NCBI GenBank assembly: GCA_026120185.1
Contig: JANUWF010002153.1
Span: forward strand, 62,001-126,000
Direction: 5' to 3'
Origin: Voacanga thouarsii
Taxonomy: Eukaryota; Streptophyta; Magnoliopsida; Gentianales; Apocynaceae
Length of the DNA: 64,000 bases
The notes beneath the pieces are model-generated. The model was given only the letters and a program-made list of their open reading frames with translations. It did no database searches and had not been told where the DNA came from. Positions within the stretch are counted from its first letter, which is position 1. Each line of letters opens with the position of its first letter. A program made the position numbers and the translations under genes. Below, piece by piece: positions 36,721-49,845 of this stretch.

Positions 36721-38466
36721 TTTTTGAACACAAAAAATGTAAAAGAAATTCTCAATTTGTGGAAAATTAAATAATTTTGTGCACTTTATCCTCATATTAA
36801 AACTGATAATAGTTAACCATATCACTATTATCTTTAATATGATTAATTTGGCTCTTAGGAGAACTAACATAGCTTCTTAGGAAGATTAATAGTTTTCTAA
36901 GCTAAGTCTGTTAACCATCACAAATAAACTTATTCCCTTTTAGGTAACAATCTAAAAGATAACTCCATCGATGAGATGGTTGTTTCTTCTCATTTCCTAT
37001 GGATAATCCTTACACTATAACCTCCAACGTGGGCTGGCCGATCATAGTATGTGCCCTGGGTTATTAATTACATCTTTTTATTAGTTCTAAATCCTTATGG
37101 TATCTCCATCATATACGGGTTCACTCCCAAGGTGATGCGAAGAGATCCACAATTTGTAATGAGGACTGTGGTGGAAGCCATGTGGCTATTGTAACCCCTC
37201 TCTAACTTATGCTTTTAAAACAAGGGTTTTTACTTGGAAAATTATCTATTTTGAAAATATACCATTAAGTGTCCCTTAACCTTTGTAAAATATATAAATC
37301 CATGAATCTCTATGTCAAGGTAAAATCCTTTAGTAGATTTTCTATGGATTAATTTTACCTTGTTAAGAACAAAATGATTTCAAAAATTTTATGTTAAAAC
37401 TTTCTAGAGACATTGGTCTCAAGTTTTATTTGACAAAAACTAATTTTTCTTGTAAAAAAAAATTTGAAATGGTTTTCCATTTTCACTTACAAAAACATTT
37501 AAATCTAATCTATTCTCTATGTCAATGATAAAATCCTTTAAGAGAATAACCAAGGATTATTTTTTGTTTAATTTAAAATTAACCATTTAACTAAAAAATG
37601 TGTATTTTTCTTGTCAAAAATTCCCAAAGACTTTAGTTTTTGAGAAACGTGCACATAGGTTCTCAAAAGAAAATAACATGCTAGAAAACTATAAATGTTT
37701 TCATGCCTTTCTATTCTTTTAACCTTAGTGTACAAACAATAGAATTAAACACATTAATTAATTTAATTAATTGTCTTTTTTAATACTAAATCCTTTATAA
37801 TTATTTTTCATGAAAATATTCTAATAATATTATCTATGCAAAAATAATAACTTTGCCTGGTATAGGGCCTAAAACGAAAAAGAAAATTACTTGAAAATTC
37901 ACAAAGAAAATAATAAAATTCTCCTCGATCTTCATGTACCCGTCACACTAGATAAAAACCCTTGAACTGTTGACCCACAACCGGACTGAACTGTGACCTG
38001 AGACCAGCCCACAACCTAAGTTCCCAACTACCCGCAACCCGGTTAACCATTGACCAAGTCATAGGAAGCTTAGGCCCTACCACGGCCATTATGGGTGCCA
38101 AGCCATAGCTCAGCTTGGGCCTCTCTGGTGGCTTGTGCCTCAAAAAAAAGATGGTGGCTCGGCTGCACCATGGTACATCCAGAACAGTGTTATCTTCTTC
38201 GTCTCGCCAGTGGCATTACAGTCTGATTTAATTATAGTTTTCCATGTTAATCAACCAAAACAACAAACAAACACCTATGCCTTTAGTTATAGGCCTACAC
38301 GATCAATAGGAAAGCCATTAAAACATTACAAAAGTCCCTATACCTCCACCCAAAAGGTTTATAAATAGTTCTACCCATACTAGAAACTTGAAGGATCTCA
38401 AAACAAACCACCAAATTTGCTGATTTTATTAATCTAGCTTTCACTCTAAGTCATAAGAACGAACAT
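36721..38466 (-). other. Leader of copia element B
   Basis: About 1.7 kb of AT-rich sequence between PBS and gag of element B. No coding signal found. Long untranslated leaders are usual in this copia group; compare element A upstream of 16695. Confidence 0.55.
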
Positions 38467-38478
38467 GCTCTGATACCA
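38467..38478 (-). other. PBS of element B (tRNA-iMet)
   Basis: The minus strand reads TGGTATCAGAGC, two bases from the LTR edge at 38481. Confidence 0.9.
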
Positions 38479-38480
38479 AT

Positions 38481-38614
38481 TGAAGGAAGAACGGCTGAAA
38501 ACAGGAACATAGAAGCATATAAAATTGAAGCACAACGAAAGAAATATCATACCTATTCGTCTATGATTTGCGGAATGCTTAGGCTAAAACAACGAAATTG
38601 ACATTGTAAAACTC
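38481..38614 (-). mobile_element. 5' LTR of element B, interrupted remnant
   Basis: TGAAGGAAGAACGGCTG and the following ~130 bp match the outer end of the B 3' LTR at 25134 (shared AGAAGCATATAAAATTGA, GAATGCTTAGGCT, ACAACGAAATT). Similarity stops at 38614, where solo LTR X2 begins. At most a short stretch after 42853 could be its continuation. Confidence 0.75.
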
Positions 38615-38844
38615 CACCTAAACCTACCCTGGTGTAAGAAGGATAGAGTGCATATCATATCATCTTGCATAAAATATATTCCTAGAATGATTTTGTGTAC
38701 CTTCGAATTGTGGTATATGTGTTAAATGATTTATTTGTGCTTGTTGAGTAGAAAGGGTAAAAAGAAAATTTTACTTGAGGTCGAAATAGGGAGATGGCTT
38801 GAGGCTTAGATAAGAAGAGAATTTGGTTGGGAAAATAAGAGTAA

Positions 38845-38935
38845 GAGTAGTCGTGGTTAAGTGGTTAGAGCTTTGTGATTAATCTCTAAGGTCTTGAGTT
38901 CAAATCCAGTCACCTAAGTTTAAATCCCGTCACCT
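38845..38935 (+). repeat. tRNA-like segment within LTR X2
   Basis: GTCGTGGTTAAGTGGTTAGA resembles an A box and GAGTTCAAATCC a B box, about 45 bp apart. A similar pair exists reversed in the X fragment near 395-465. The second part is partly duplicated (AAATCC-GTCACCTAAGTT twice). This could be an ancient tRNA-derived SINE captured by the LTR. It does not fold into a complete tRNA by eye. Confidence 0.4.
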
Positions 38936-40572
38936 AAGTTTTATTCATAGTTATTTTAACTAATGTTTGAATTTTTAAATCTAGGAATGTTGTCTTAAGG
39001 AAGACACAATGGTAATGTCTTGACCATGTGATCTTGTTCTAAAAGGAATTCTAGAAGAATTTTTGTCTCAATTATTTTTGCAAGCCTTGTCCTAACCTCT
39101 TCGAATTTAAACTACTTATATTTCTTCAATTCATTTCTGTATCTATAAAATGCCCTAACCTCTTTTGAATTTAAACGAATCCTATTTCTTCAATTCATTT
39201 CCATATCTATAAAAAGTCTTGGATAATTCCTTACTTGAAGCTTTGAAAATTCTAGCTCTTGGGGGATAAGAGGATGACCAAAATTGAGGAAGAAAAGTAG
39301 GAAGAAGTTTTCAATTAAATCACCATAGTTATTCTTCCAAGAACTTCATCTCCTTCTTGTTCTAGTTTTGGTAAAAATCTGGAAAATTTTCTAGATTTTC
39401 TTCTTGGCTGGTTTTCAAAATTTGCAGCAACCATTACCTTCATAATTCTTGCTAACAACCAACCATCTTGTGTAGTATGAAAGCTAAAAACACCTTGGAA
39501 TTTTGCAGCTTGTACAAGCTTCACCAAACCAGAAATTTTTCCAGCAAACAATCAAGCTTTGAACATGAACATTGAGCCATTCATTTGTGCCCAAGAACAC
39601 CTGAAACTTTCCGCTTTCTTCTCCAAGATGGTGGCTGTAAAACCACCATTAATGGACCTTCAAACACCCTAAATCCCAGCTGCAAATCCATTCCAAAGAA
39701 GTCTAAAAATTCTGCTCAAAATGATTTCAAATCCTAAGAGTTTTTTAACTAAAATCCCAGAATTTTTTGCAGCTTTGCCAATCCAATGAAATGTCCGATT
39801 TCTTCATCAAACTTCTTCATATTTTTGGCCACTTGCAGCCAAGGAGAGAACACCTTGGATTCTCCATCTACCATGACCATAAGGACTCTATTAACACACC
39901 TTAAAATACTTCTATCTTCACCCCATTCGAAATTATTCAAACTTCAAAAATTAAAATCCAGATTTTCCTCCATTAAACACTCATCTTGCTAAAGGATTAA
40001 ACCAGAATTTCCTCTGCTATTTCACAACCATTTTTGGCCAGCTACAAAGCTGAATAATCCTTCATTTCATGATCAAGACATAGCTAGTTCAGCCATTCAC
40101 CATTAAAGGACAAGAAACCTTCAAGGAGCAGACACATTACCCAATCATCTACCTTAAACATCTCCACATTTCTCTCAATTTGAAATTTGAAAAAGATGAA
40201 ACTCTCTCTCTCTTTCTTGGATAACCAAAATCCTTTCCTCTAGCTAGGCCATTCGGCCATCATTTACAAGACACAGACGAAACACTGTCTCTCAAATTCC
40301 CGTCAAAAACACCAAGAACACCAAGAATACATACTAAGCATCATCAACCTTCAATTGCTTCTATTAATCCAAAATCACTCCAAGAACCCACAAACCAACT
40401 AGGATTCGGTCCATACCTATTCATAGGCCACTCTACAACACAAAAAACACCAAAGTTGATCTTCCATTCGAATCAAACACACTTTTCAGTTAAGAACAAG
40501 AAGAACATCAAGAGGGTAAATTCAAACATCTTGGGCCTTCTTTACCTCATCATCACCATTTCATTATCATTC

Positions 40573-40673
<101 letters not shown>

Positions 40674-41199
40674 CCGAACCAATAGTGGCCATTCTTGGAC
40701 AAACTTCAACCAAGGAAGGACTCTCAAGCACTCAAGGACCTTCATTGAACAAGGCAATATCTTCAACTAACAATCATCAAAATAAGTATTTCTTTCTTAA
40801 TCTTCTCTTCAAATTCTCAAACTCAAAGCTCTTAGATGATGGATTTGATAGGTTAATTGAATAATGTGGAGTTGGAGATATGTATATGGGTGAAGGGAAT
40901 GGATTTAAGACGCGAAGATTGGAATGAATGTTGTGACTTATGAAGTATGGATTATGCTTTAAGATCATTGTATGTTCATTATGATTATGGGCTTTATGGA
41001 TGTTTGATGAATGATAGACATTATACCACTATTGTTGAGTATGCCTTCATGATGTTGTTTTTCAATAAATCCATAGATAATATTATGGCTAGTAGAATAT
41101 CACCCTTGTTGTGATGTATGTTAATACAAGTCTATTTTTGGATAAATTGATATGTTATTTGTTGGATCCATGTTTGTATGAATATGTATATGAATTTTC

Positions 41200-41760
41200 T
41201 CTAGTAATTCACTATGGTCATTAAAAATTAATGCAAGAACTACTTTTATTATTTTTAGTATTATTCTTTCTATCATTATTATTATCAATATAGTTAATAT
41301 TATTATTTAATTTAATTGACTAATTTCGGTATACACAAATATTTTTTAAATTAATAATTAGTTGAAATATTGCTATTTTATTAGTTGAATAAATAATAAG
41401 ATTATTTAGATAAATAAATAATAATTTTTTAAAACATAAATAATAATATATAGGAATTAATAAATATAATATTAATACCCTTTTAAATTTATATTTTTTG
41501 TAATAATGAATGTTATTGGTAATTATTATAAAAATTATTTATTTATTATTAAAATTGGTTATTATATATTAATAGAAATTATTTATAATTTATTATTAAT
41601 AGTACTTATTATTTTATCTGTTATTAACATTACTCATTATTTATTATTCGTTAATAAACAGTTAATATTATAATTTATTATTTATTTATTATTCATAACA
41701 CCTATTTATTTTAACTTATCGAATTAATCTTATTCTATAAAATACTTTATCAACTAGTGT
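41200..41760. other. Extremely AT-rich tract in LTR X2
   Basis: Roughly 560 bp dominated by TTATTA, AATAAT and TTTATT words, with no ORF and no clear period. Confidence 0.7.
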
Positions 41761-42904
41761 TAAAGTTTAAGGCATTGTTGTCATAGCTAGATGTTGTTGT
41801 ATCTAGTTGAGCTTAAACATGTTTAGCTAAGAGTTATTTATTTAAGGCAACTGTTGTCTGCATGTTGGACTTATACCCTATATTTTCCACAGGCAGGATT
41901 AAGTTATCTTGAACTATATTGGAAGGCTATTGTACCCAGGAAAAGCAAGAGATCAGTTAAGTTCCTGTATAAAACTATTTGAAGATCAAAGTCATCTTGG
42001 TAAGTCAAACCTGTTGTATACGCGAAAATGTACTATAGATGCAATTATGGGCAATTTTCCGTTTCTTTTCTGTCAAACCAACAATTTTACGATGAATAAG
42101 CAATTTTACACAAAATGCTGAATTTTTTCCTAAAAACCAACTTTGATAGAGAATTTTGGAAACCATAATTGCTATTTCAAAGGAAACACATTGAATAATC
42201 TTTCTTTTCCCCAAGAGGGACAAACATAATGTTGAGTACTCAATAAGGGAAGACTACTAAGACTAGTCTTTAAAGGGTTAGAATAAGTCTCAGTAGGTGG
42301 CTACCTGTGAGGGATGATTCCTTCCTGGATTAGATGCCAATCCTGTAGGTCATACTGGACTGAGCTAGCAAATACAGTCAAGTAGACTGTGTATTTCTAG
42401 AATGGACAACCAGTTAGTTTGGGTGTAGAGATGGAGGAGTATCTCACCCGGTAGGTCGTACACCTATCTTATGTCAGTATGCACAAAGTGTGGCATCCTG
42501 AACCTTCTTTTGCCATAGTGCACAAAGCGTGGTGTCATGGTTACTTCTTTTGAGTGGTTGCTTTTATTGTATACATGTATGGATTGAAAGAAAAACACCA
42601 CTCCTCATTTATAAAATCTATTTGAAACTTGCCAGCACATACTTTTATGAAAATTTCTCAATTTGCATACATGAACTGTTTTACTTGAAGCACTTCAAGC
42701 ACACACGGGCTTACTGAAATTTATGTCTCGCCACCTTTTATACTATGCTTTCAGGTTGATCCTACTGTGAAGGTTATTGATTAGATATTGCCTTTATTTT
42801 GAAGACTTATTTCTTTTCCCATGTATTTCATTTTGAGAGACTTTAGTAGACATTTGTTTATTTTTGTGAGTTGTTCATGTATTATTCGAATACATGAACA
42901 ATCT

Positions 42905-43315
42905 TGCATAGAGGAGCCATTTTATGGAGGAGTATCAAGCAATCTTGCATTGCTAACTCAACCATGGAAGCTGAGTATGTGGTAGCTTCGGAGGCATCCA
43001 AGGAAGCAGTCTGGCTCTGAAAGTTCCTTTCAGAACTTGGAGTCGTGCCACACATGGACAGGCCAATTGTGATGTATTGCGACAACACCGGAGCAGTATC
43101 ACAATCAAAAGAACCCAGGAACCATAAGAAAGGGAAGCATATCGAGAGGAAGTAGCACTTGATCCGGGATTTCATCCAGAGACGGGAAGTCGTGGGGGAA
43201 TAGATTGCCTTTGAGAACAATCTAGCTAATCCATTCACCAAGCCTTTGATTAAAAGAGTCTTCAAGAAACACTTAGATGCCATAGGGGTGGGCACCTATG
43301 GACTTACCTAGTCTT
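42905..43315 (+). pseudogene. Copia element C RNase H remnant
   Basis: Plus-strand reading gives GGAILWRSIKQSCIANSTME, then YVVASEASKEAVWL, a stop, FLSELGVVPHMDRPIVMYCD, NHKKGKHIERK, HLIRDFIQRREVV, NLANPFTKPL and KKHLDAIGV, the complete C-terminal half of copia RNase H. It is the same family as element B (which encodes it on the opposite strand), and the sequence is better preserved here, with few stops. Everything upstream (gag to RT) is missing and replaced by solo LTR X2. Confidence 0.9.
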
Positions 43316-43321
43316 AGAGTG

Positions 43322-43333
43322 CAAGTGGGAGAT
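43322..43333 (+). other. Polypurine tract of element C
   Basis: CAAGTGGGAGAT directly before TGTTAGGAAATAT. Confidence 0.85.
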
Positions 43334-44636
43334 TGTTAGGAAATATACCCTCTTAGACTAGGTTTCTGATGTAACAATCGAATGTTTTAGTAAAAGAATT
43401 TATTTTCAGAAATTGTTTGTGAATTTATAATTTTATTTGTGCACAATCACATTTTGAAAAGACCCATTGTGTTTAAGTAAGTGGTCCATGTGAATAGAGG
43501 TCTTTCACAGTAAGGTATAGATCACGGGTTACTTAACACATAAACATTCGTTCTTAACTGATTGATGAGAATGGGAATCTCATCATATCTAGGTTATTAT
43601 GTTATGAATTCCAAATGGGGAATGGCTTACCTTTAGCCAGTGAGTAGTCCACTCACTTCATGACATAATCGTATTTCGAATACGTAGAATAGGACATGTA
43701 GTAGTGGTTTCTAAAAGTATTATATGATAGAAACCTAGACTACTATCGTGCAGCATGGACTAGTACTCTATGACTTGAGTATGAATTGGTAGTCTGACGA
43801 AGCTGGAAGCATATACTTTGATATACTATAGTTGAGGTTCTATAGTAGGGCTAATATACTAGCATATTGGGTATGTGTGACTAGTTAGTTAAGACAAACT
43901 TGTACAAGATAGTTTCTATACTATATTGCCCCTTATGGTTATCTGAATGATCTAAATATCCAGGGCCCTAGGAAACATGACTTGGATGTTTGCTTTTAGG
44001 GTAGCTCCCTTGGAAAGCGGAAACAATCCAGAAGGTCGTGGATCATTGGACTAGAGGTCTAAGGATGGTAGATGTCATTTAGAGAGGTGTTAGTACACTT
44101 CTTCCTCTCTAAATGTACGGCGATGTATAGAGGGGTATTTAGTCATTACACCTGTTGGTCGGAGACTTTGCTAACGCAGCATTATCCTTGGGGTCAATAT
44201 TTCCTTATGGTGATATTAAAAAATATTTAAAATGCAAAATACAGTTATTTATATGGCAAGGGTATTTTAGTCATTTTAGTAGCCAATGTGGTGTGTCTTT
44301 TGGTCCCCAGTATAGACCGTGAGTCCTATAAATATGGGGCTAAGGAATTGATTTTAAATTAAATGGAATTTATTTTATTTAAGTAGCCTATTTAATTGTT
44401 GTGATAGAATAAAATAAAAGTCCATGGAGAGAGAGAATTAATTAAATTAGTTTGGTGGGTTAATTAATTATTCAGGGCTTTAGCCCAGTTTGAATAATTA
44501 AATATTAACCTGGGACTAAACTAATAGAGCTTATTTATTGGACTAATTTATTTGGGGCTGAAAAATTAATTATTTGTTGGGCCAATTATTTGGTTCTAAT
44601 TAGAATAATTAATTAAAAAAATATTTTATTACTTTT
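43334..44636 (+). mobile_element. 3' LTR of element C, truncated
   Basis: Starts TGTTAGGAAATATACC. It aligns with the reverse complement of the B LTR over more than 1 kb (for example GTAAGTGGTCCATGTGAAT, CAGTGAGTAGTC). It ends near 44636, where integrase sequence of element D begins. No terminal CA. Confidence 0.8.
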
Positions 44637-44639
44637 ATT

Positions 44640-45260
44640 GATTACTTCTCACGCTATGAATATATCTATCTCATTAACAAAAATCTAATACTTCAAATAT
44701 ATTCAAAAAATTCAATGTCTTTAGGAAAATAAAATTATTACCCAATATACAATGTCAGGTACTATCAGCAAAATAGTATAGTTGAAAGGTCTAATCATAT
44801 ATTATTGGATATGACTCATAGTATGATTAGTAATTCAATTTTTCCAAAATTTTTGTAAAGTAAAATTCTTAAGACAAAGCTATGCATATATTAAATAGAG
44901 TTCCTATCAAGGCTATGTCTAAAACGCCTTTTTAATTTGGGGCTAATAGAAAATCTATTTTAAATCATATACATATTTGGGTCGTCTTGTCAAAAGTAAA
45001 ATTTTATAATCCACATAAAAAGAAATTAGATTCAAAATCTATAAGTTGTTTTTTATTGATTATCCATAAAGATTAAAAGGTTATCAATTTTATTATCCTA
45101 ATAATCATATTAGAATAATAGAAACAAATACTATTAAATTTTTAGAAATTAGATATTTTAGAGAGAGTCCAGAAAAAGAAGAAATGGAATTAATTCCTAA
45201 AAGTTGAGAACTATTAGATTTTTCTAGTTCATCCATCTCCATTAGTCATGTTTTTTAAGT
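44640..45260 (+). pseudogene. Copia element D integrase remnant
   Basis: In shifting frames the plus strand gives QQNSIVERSNHILLDMTHSM (44766 on), a KFL...-KILKTKLCIY region, HIWG-like text near 44980, ...PHKKKLDSKSISCF-like text near 45015 and YHKD-KRLSILLS near 45070: the integrase C-terminal region up to the start of the linker. It is heavily decayed and differs from A, B and C. Both ends are lost. Confidence 0.65.
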
Positions 45261-46340
45261 TTATTCAAAGTGTACAACCTCCATCTAAGCATACCGTCCA
45301 AAATATTGACTATAATATACTAATTAAAGATTCATTTCAACATCGTATTTGAACTTTGCAGTATATTTATTATTATAATTTATCTAAAATATAACTCTAT
45401 TACAAAACACAAAACTATTGCTTATTGATAATGTAACTTGCAATCTTCTCCAAACTCTATTAGCGATACCATCATTATCTTATACATAACAGGAATAAAA
45501 ATATGAATTTATGAACTACTGACAAGAAAAACAAATTTAGAATTAGAGACAAAAATTTTAGTAAAAGAAATAATTGCAAATAATGGGATTGCACAACATG
45601 TGCTAACATCAAATTAATCCTCAATGTTTACACAATTCTAATACAAATTTATCAAATAAAAATTATAGAAAATTAGATAAAATAAATTTTTTATTTTCAT
45701 AATATTTATATTTTCTATTCCATGTATTTTTACTTTGATGTTTTTAGTTAGTATAATTTTTAAAATCTATATCCATTGCACACACAAATTATCTTATTTT
45801 ACCTAAGATTCTCTCTAAAGACATAATTCAAAATAAATAGAAATACAAAACTCTAATTATAATATGAGCTTCTTTATTTTTATTAATTAGTATTTATTAT
45901 TCATATATTATATATTGAAATTAAATAAATTGATTAAAATAAATATAAAAATAGAATTTAAATCCAAGCATATATTATTTATTGAAATCAAGTCAAATAG
46001 AATACGTATACATGTATTTATGCACATATTAATTTATGTATAGATTTTAAGATCACACACATATATCATTTTGAAGTTGAAATATTTTGACCAATAAATT
46101 AAATGAGCTTGTCTTTTATTTTAGGAAAATATTTATTTATGATTTAAAATTTTAATATATATAAAATGTATGCTTTAAAACTAAAACCACATTTATATGG
46201 AAATTATTTTAAACAATAAACTAAAAAATCTTTGCAGTTCATCTTTCAAAAACCCTTTTACTTAAAGTTTCATACTTTTGTACTAAAAAAAAGCCCAAAT
46301 AAATTAAATTTTACTGACAAAATAAGATGATTGATAAATA
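45261..46340. other. AT-rich interval, nothing recognised
   Basis: No ORF, repeat or element end identified; possibly the remaining decayed tail of element D. Confidence 0.4.
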
Positions 46341-46910
46341 TTTTTGCACTAAATTACAAACCAAATACATTATCTACTCTAGTAAAATTTTGCAATCATT
46401 TTACCAATTGATTACCTACATAAATTATTACCAACGAAAAAATCAATTGATAATTGATTGGTATATGGCTTTTCTACTAAATTACTAATGAATTACAAAT
46501 TATATACATTACCAACAAATGAATTTTAATGAGTAATCAAATGGCAATTTTTTTAATCAAGTTACTAACTAATCACCAACTAAAATTATTACCAATAGAA
46601 GAAGTCGGTTAGTAATTAGTTAGTAAATTCTTTTCCAGCCAAATTATCATCATATCATCAGCTGATGAATTTCAATTGGTAACAAGTTGATAATAATATT
46701 CCCACCAAATTACTAACTATTTATTAACAAATTACCAATAGAATATTATCAACCACTCATACATGGTTGATAATCATTTGAAATTTTTTTAATTTATTTA
46801 TTTTTCTTTTTAATTAGTTAGCAATTTATTGATATTTAGTTGATAATTATCAATCGAATACTATCGATCGATAATAATAATTTAGTAATAGTCATTTTTC
46901 TTATCGTGAT
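46340..46910. repeat. AT-rich degenerate repeats with CACTA-like end
   Basis: Repeated TTACCAA, ATTACTAA(T/C) and TTGATAATTGATTGG words, direct and inverted, at irregular ~100-bp spacing. The right edge reads GTCATTTTTCTTATCGTG, whose reverse complement resembles a CACTA-type terminus (CAC..AAGAAAAATGAC). It may be the subterminal repeat zone of a decayed CACTA element. No left terminus was found. Confidence 0.4.
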
Positions 46911-46999
46911 ATCTTCTCTTTTATTTATATACTACTTATTTTATTACACTCACTTTCATTCTTATTATACTCAACAAGTTGCAACGTCACTTTATTAAC

Positions 47000-48278
47000 C
47001 CTTAATGCAGTAAAAGCAGGTTTCTCACTTTTCTTTCTTCTAAACTCTTGTACACATGCTTTAAAATTTTAAAAAGCCTTTTATAGTATGTCTACAAAAC
47101 GATATAGTCTTTGCAACTTTCATCACCAATTGTGTATAAAGTTAACACAATTTTTTTTGGTAACGAAAACTTGTCATTGCATTTGGCTCTATCTTGTATA
47201 TGCTTTGACTATTAACTTCTATCATTTCCTTCTTTGCCTTTATTGTCATCTCTTCAAGAAATATTGATAAGAAATTTTAACAACAACTTTTAATGACAAA
47301 ACTTTTAAAGTACGTGAACACACAAATTCTAATAATTCAAATTTCTTGCAACTATATTAAATAGACTCATCCAACAAATTAAATACCAAAAAAAAAAAAA
47401 CCACAATCCATTCCATAAGGTGTAATTTTATACTCAAAAATAGTTTTCTTTCACTTCAAAATCTACATTAAATCATAAGATTTATGTATCGCATATTTAA
47501 TTTGCTTTAAAACATATATTGTATACACACGTACAGTATGTTTCATTATTTATAAAGTATATTAAATGATAATATAGGACACTTTGATTTGCTTTAAAAT
47601 TTAATAATATCAATTCTTCAAACCAATAACAATCATTAAGACTGCTAAAAACGTTTGAAAACATTGAAGCAAACGATGTTTGCAATTAGAATATTTTTTC
47701 AAAATATTATTCATAGACTCACTTTTTTTAATAATATTCATATCTATGCAAAAAGATACTTTGCCCGTATATTAATGCTCACTTCTCTTTTATTTCAAAC
47801 ATCTACTGTAACCATTCATTGTCATTAAGGCAGTATTTATTCAATATTCCATTCCATATATCTACAAAATCGTTTTTCTCTTCATAATTGTGTACAAAAT
47901 TACTAAAATCATTTGCAAAATCTTTAAATTTTGAAAAACCTCCATTAAATTTGAAGTTGCATTTCGGTAAATATGTCAAATGCAAATATAATGACAGGTT
48001 TTTGGCCATTTAGAATATAACGCTTTTGACATTGATATGCCCTGATCAGTAAGTATATATATTGGTACTTTTTTTAAAGTATATATTTTGGTTTTTTTTT
48101 CCATTGGCTTAGCAAAAGTCTTGACTAATAATTCGAAATTAGGTAATTTCATCGTACAATAAAGTAGTCCCAAATATAGTATTTTACATATGATAATTTA
48201 CGCCAATAAATAATGTAATTGGTCGACCAACTTTGTTTCAATAAATTGTATTAAAAAAATTTCACCAAAATTAGTATA
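47000..48278 (-). pseudogene. FAR1/MURA-type transposase pseudogene, 3' part
   Basis: Minus-strand blocks in order match the MULE transposase and SWIM parts of FAR1/FHY3-related proteins. YTNFGEI at the edge (48278); LLYCTMKLPNFELLVKTFAK and IYILTDQGISMSKAL (48173-48010); FVHNYEEKNDFVDIWNGILN and NDNEWLQ (47900-47803); MFEIKEK-ALIYGQ near 47790; IMKHTVRVYT near 47530; YAIHKSYDLM and EYKITPYGMD near 47470-47410; SCKKFELLEFVCSRTLKVL near 47310. The last is a SWIM zinc finger with Arg for His. Such genes are either Mutator-like transposases or their domesticated relatives. Many stops and shifts. It is cut at 48278 by a CACTA-type element. Confidence 0.82.
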
Positions 48279-48899
48279 CACTAAAAAAAATGACTTTTAA
48301 CGACCATGAAATTATGGTAAAAACATAGTACTATTTGTCACGAAAATTTCTTGATGCATAATTGGCAATGTTTGAATAAAACTAATTGGAGTTGGATTAG
48401 GAAAGTAAATTTCAAAAGATATTGAGGAATATACTCCTTATGAGATTGAGTAAAGGAATTGGAGTTAACTTAGGAAATTAATTCTAGAAAATCTTGGAGA
48501 ATATTGAGTATTATTTATTTGGACTTTTTATGAAGATCATGTTGTGAAGTTATAGAATATTTCTAGAATTAGACTATGAAGATATAGAATATCTTAATCA
48601 GTATCTTTTAGGCAATATCTTAATTTAACAAACAAACAATGTGCTTCATTGTCATTGTCAAAGTTAGCATCTTATAGGCATCTTCGACAGGAATTTTTGA
48701 TAGAACCAAAGTTGTTTTAGAAATTGTAATATTGGTAAAGGTTTAATAATGTAATAATTTAGTTTTAGTAGGAAATAGATTCCAGAGGATCTTAGACGAA
48801 TTTTAGTAGAGATCTAATGAAGATTTTGTAAGTGAAAGATTCTGAATCTAAATGGGATTGGAGTTGCAAAGAATTAGGAAGGTGCAAGGCTAACACAGA

Positions 48900-49500
48900 T
48901 TTCTAATTTGATAAAGAAACTATTACTCTATTGCAGTATATAATAGCCACCAAAGAAAAAGAGAAAACACAAGATAGAGGCATGAAATTTGAAGAGAGAT
49001 CCTCATAGTTTGGTCATAAAAAACAAGAGAGGAAATTCATGAAAATAATCTGAGGGTTGAGAAGCATACGTCATTAATGAGGAGTGCTGAATTCTTCTGT
49101 TAAAGTATGTTTTCGGTTCAAGTTATCAACAATAACAATATACAATCTTCTTGAAGGACTTGAATTAATCTATTTCATCTACAAAATCAAATACCCTTAT
49201 GATAGGAAGGTTTCTGAAATCAAATGAAGTACCAGGCTACTGTAGCAAGGAAGATTAAAAGGTGTTCAATTGTGGAGTTGGGTCCAGCAAAGGGTCTTCT
49301 GGAAGTTTGACTGAAAGAACATTGTATTATGCTTTATTAGAGTCTAGTAGGGATCACTTGGTGATTGAAATAAGTGTTATCCTTATAACTTTGATTAAAT
49401 TTTTTAGTAGATTTCTTTACTGGTCTAAGACCCGCAAATGTAGACTTGTTGATAGCCGAACTATGTTACCAATTTGTTGTATTTGTTGAACTTTTTATTT
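48900..49500 (+). mobile_element. Possible copia LTR remnant
   Basis: The stretch ending in TCTAAGACCCGCAAATGTAG and ...GCCGAACTATGTTACC resembles the 3' part of copia LTRs ('gtggacgtaggc...gccgaaccacgtaaa' type); a similar motif occurs at 53578. No clear ends. A 75-codon open frame at 49262 matches nothing I know. Confidence 0.35.
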
Positions 49501-49597
49501 TATAATTTGTCAAACTAACATCATTGCAACAAGAAAGTTTAACAAAATTATAGAAGATTGACAAACCAAACCTAACACTATTAACTACAATTATAAC

Positions 49598-49625
49598 CAC
49601 TATAGAAAAAAATAACTTTTTATAT
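49598..49625 (+). repeat. Second CACTA-like terminus
   Basis: CACTATAGAAAAAAATAACT resembles the main CACTA terminus, and a following ATTATTTGCCAAAATTTTGA block (near 49706) resembles a subterminal block inside the right end (reverse complement near 55320). It may mark a nested CACTA element or the true left end of an inner element. Confidence 0.4.
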
Positions 49626-49845
49626 TAGTTTTTTTTACCACGACTTGAATTCTATGGGCAAAACTTTTTTTGCTATAATTTTAAACTAGTTATTGGGAAA
49701 AGTAATTATTTGCCAAAATTTTGATGTCTATAGTTTGTTAATTTTATTAAAACTCACGCACATACTAACATTATAACTCATTGGAGAAAAAGCTAAACAC
49801 ATCTTTATTGTCACTTGTTAAAATCAAAGGTTATTTTGTAATTTA

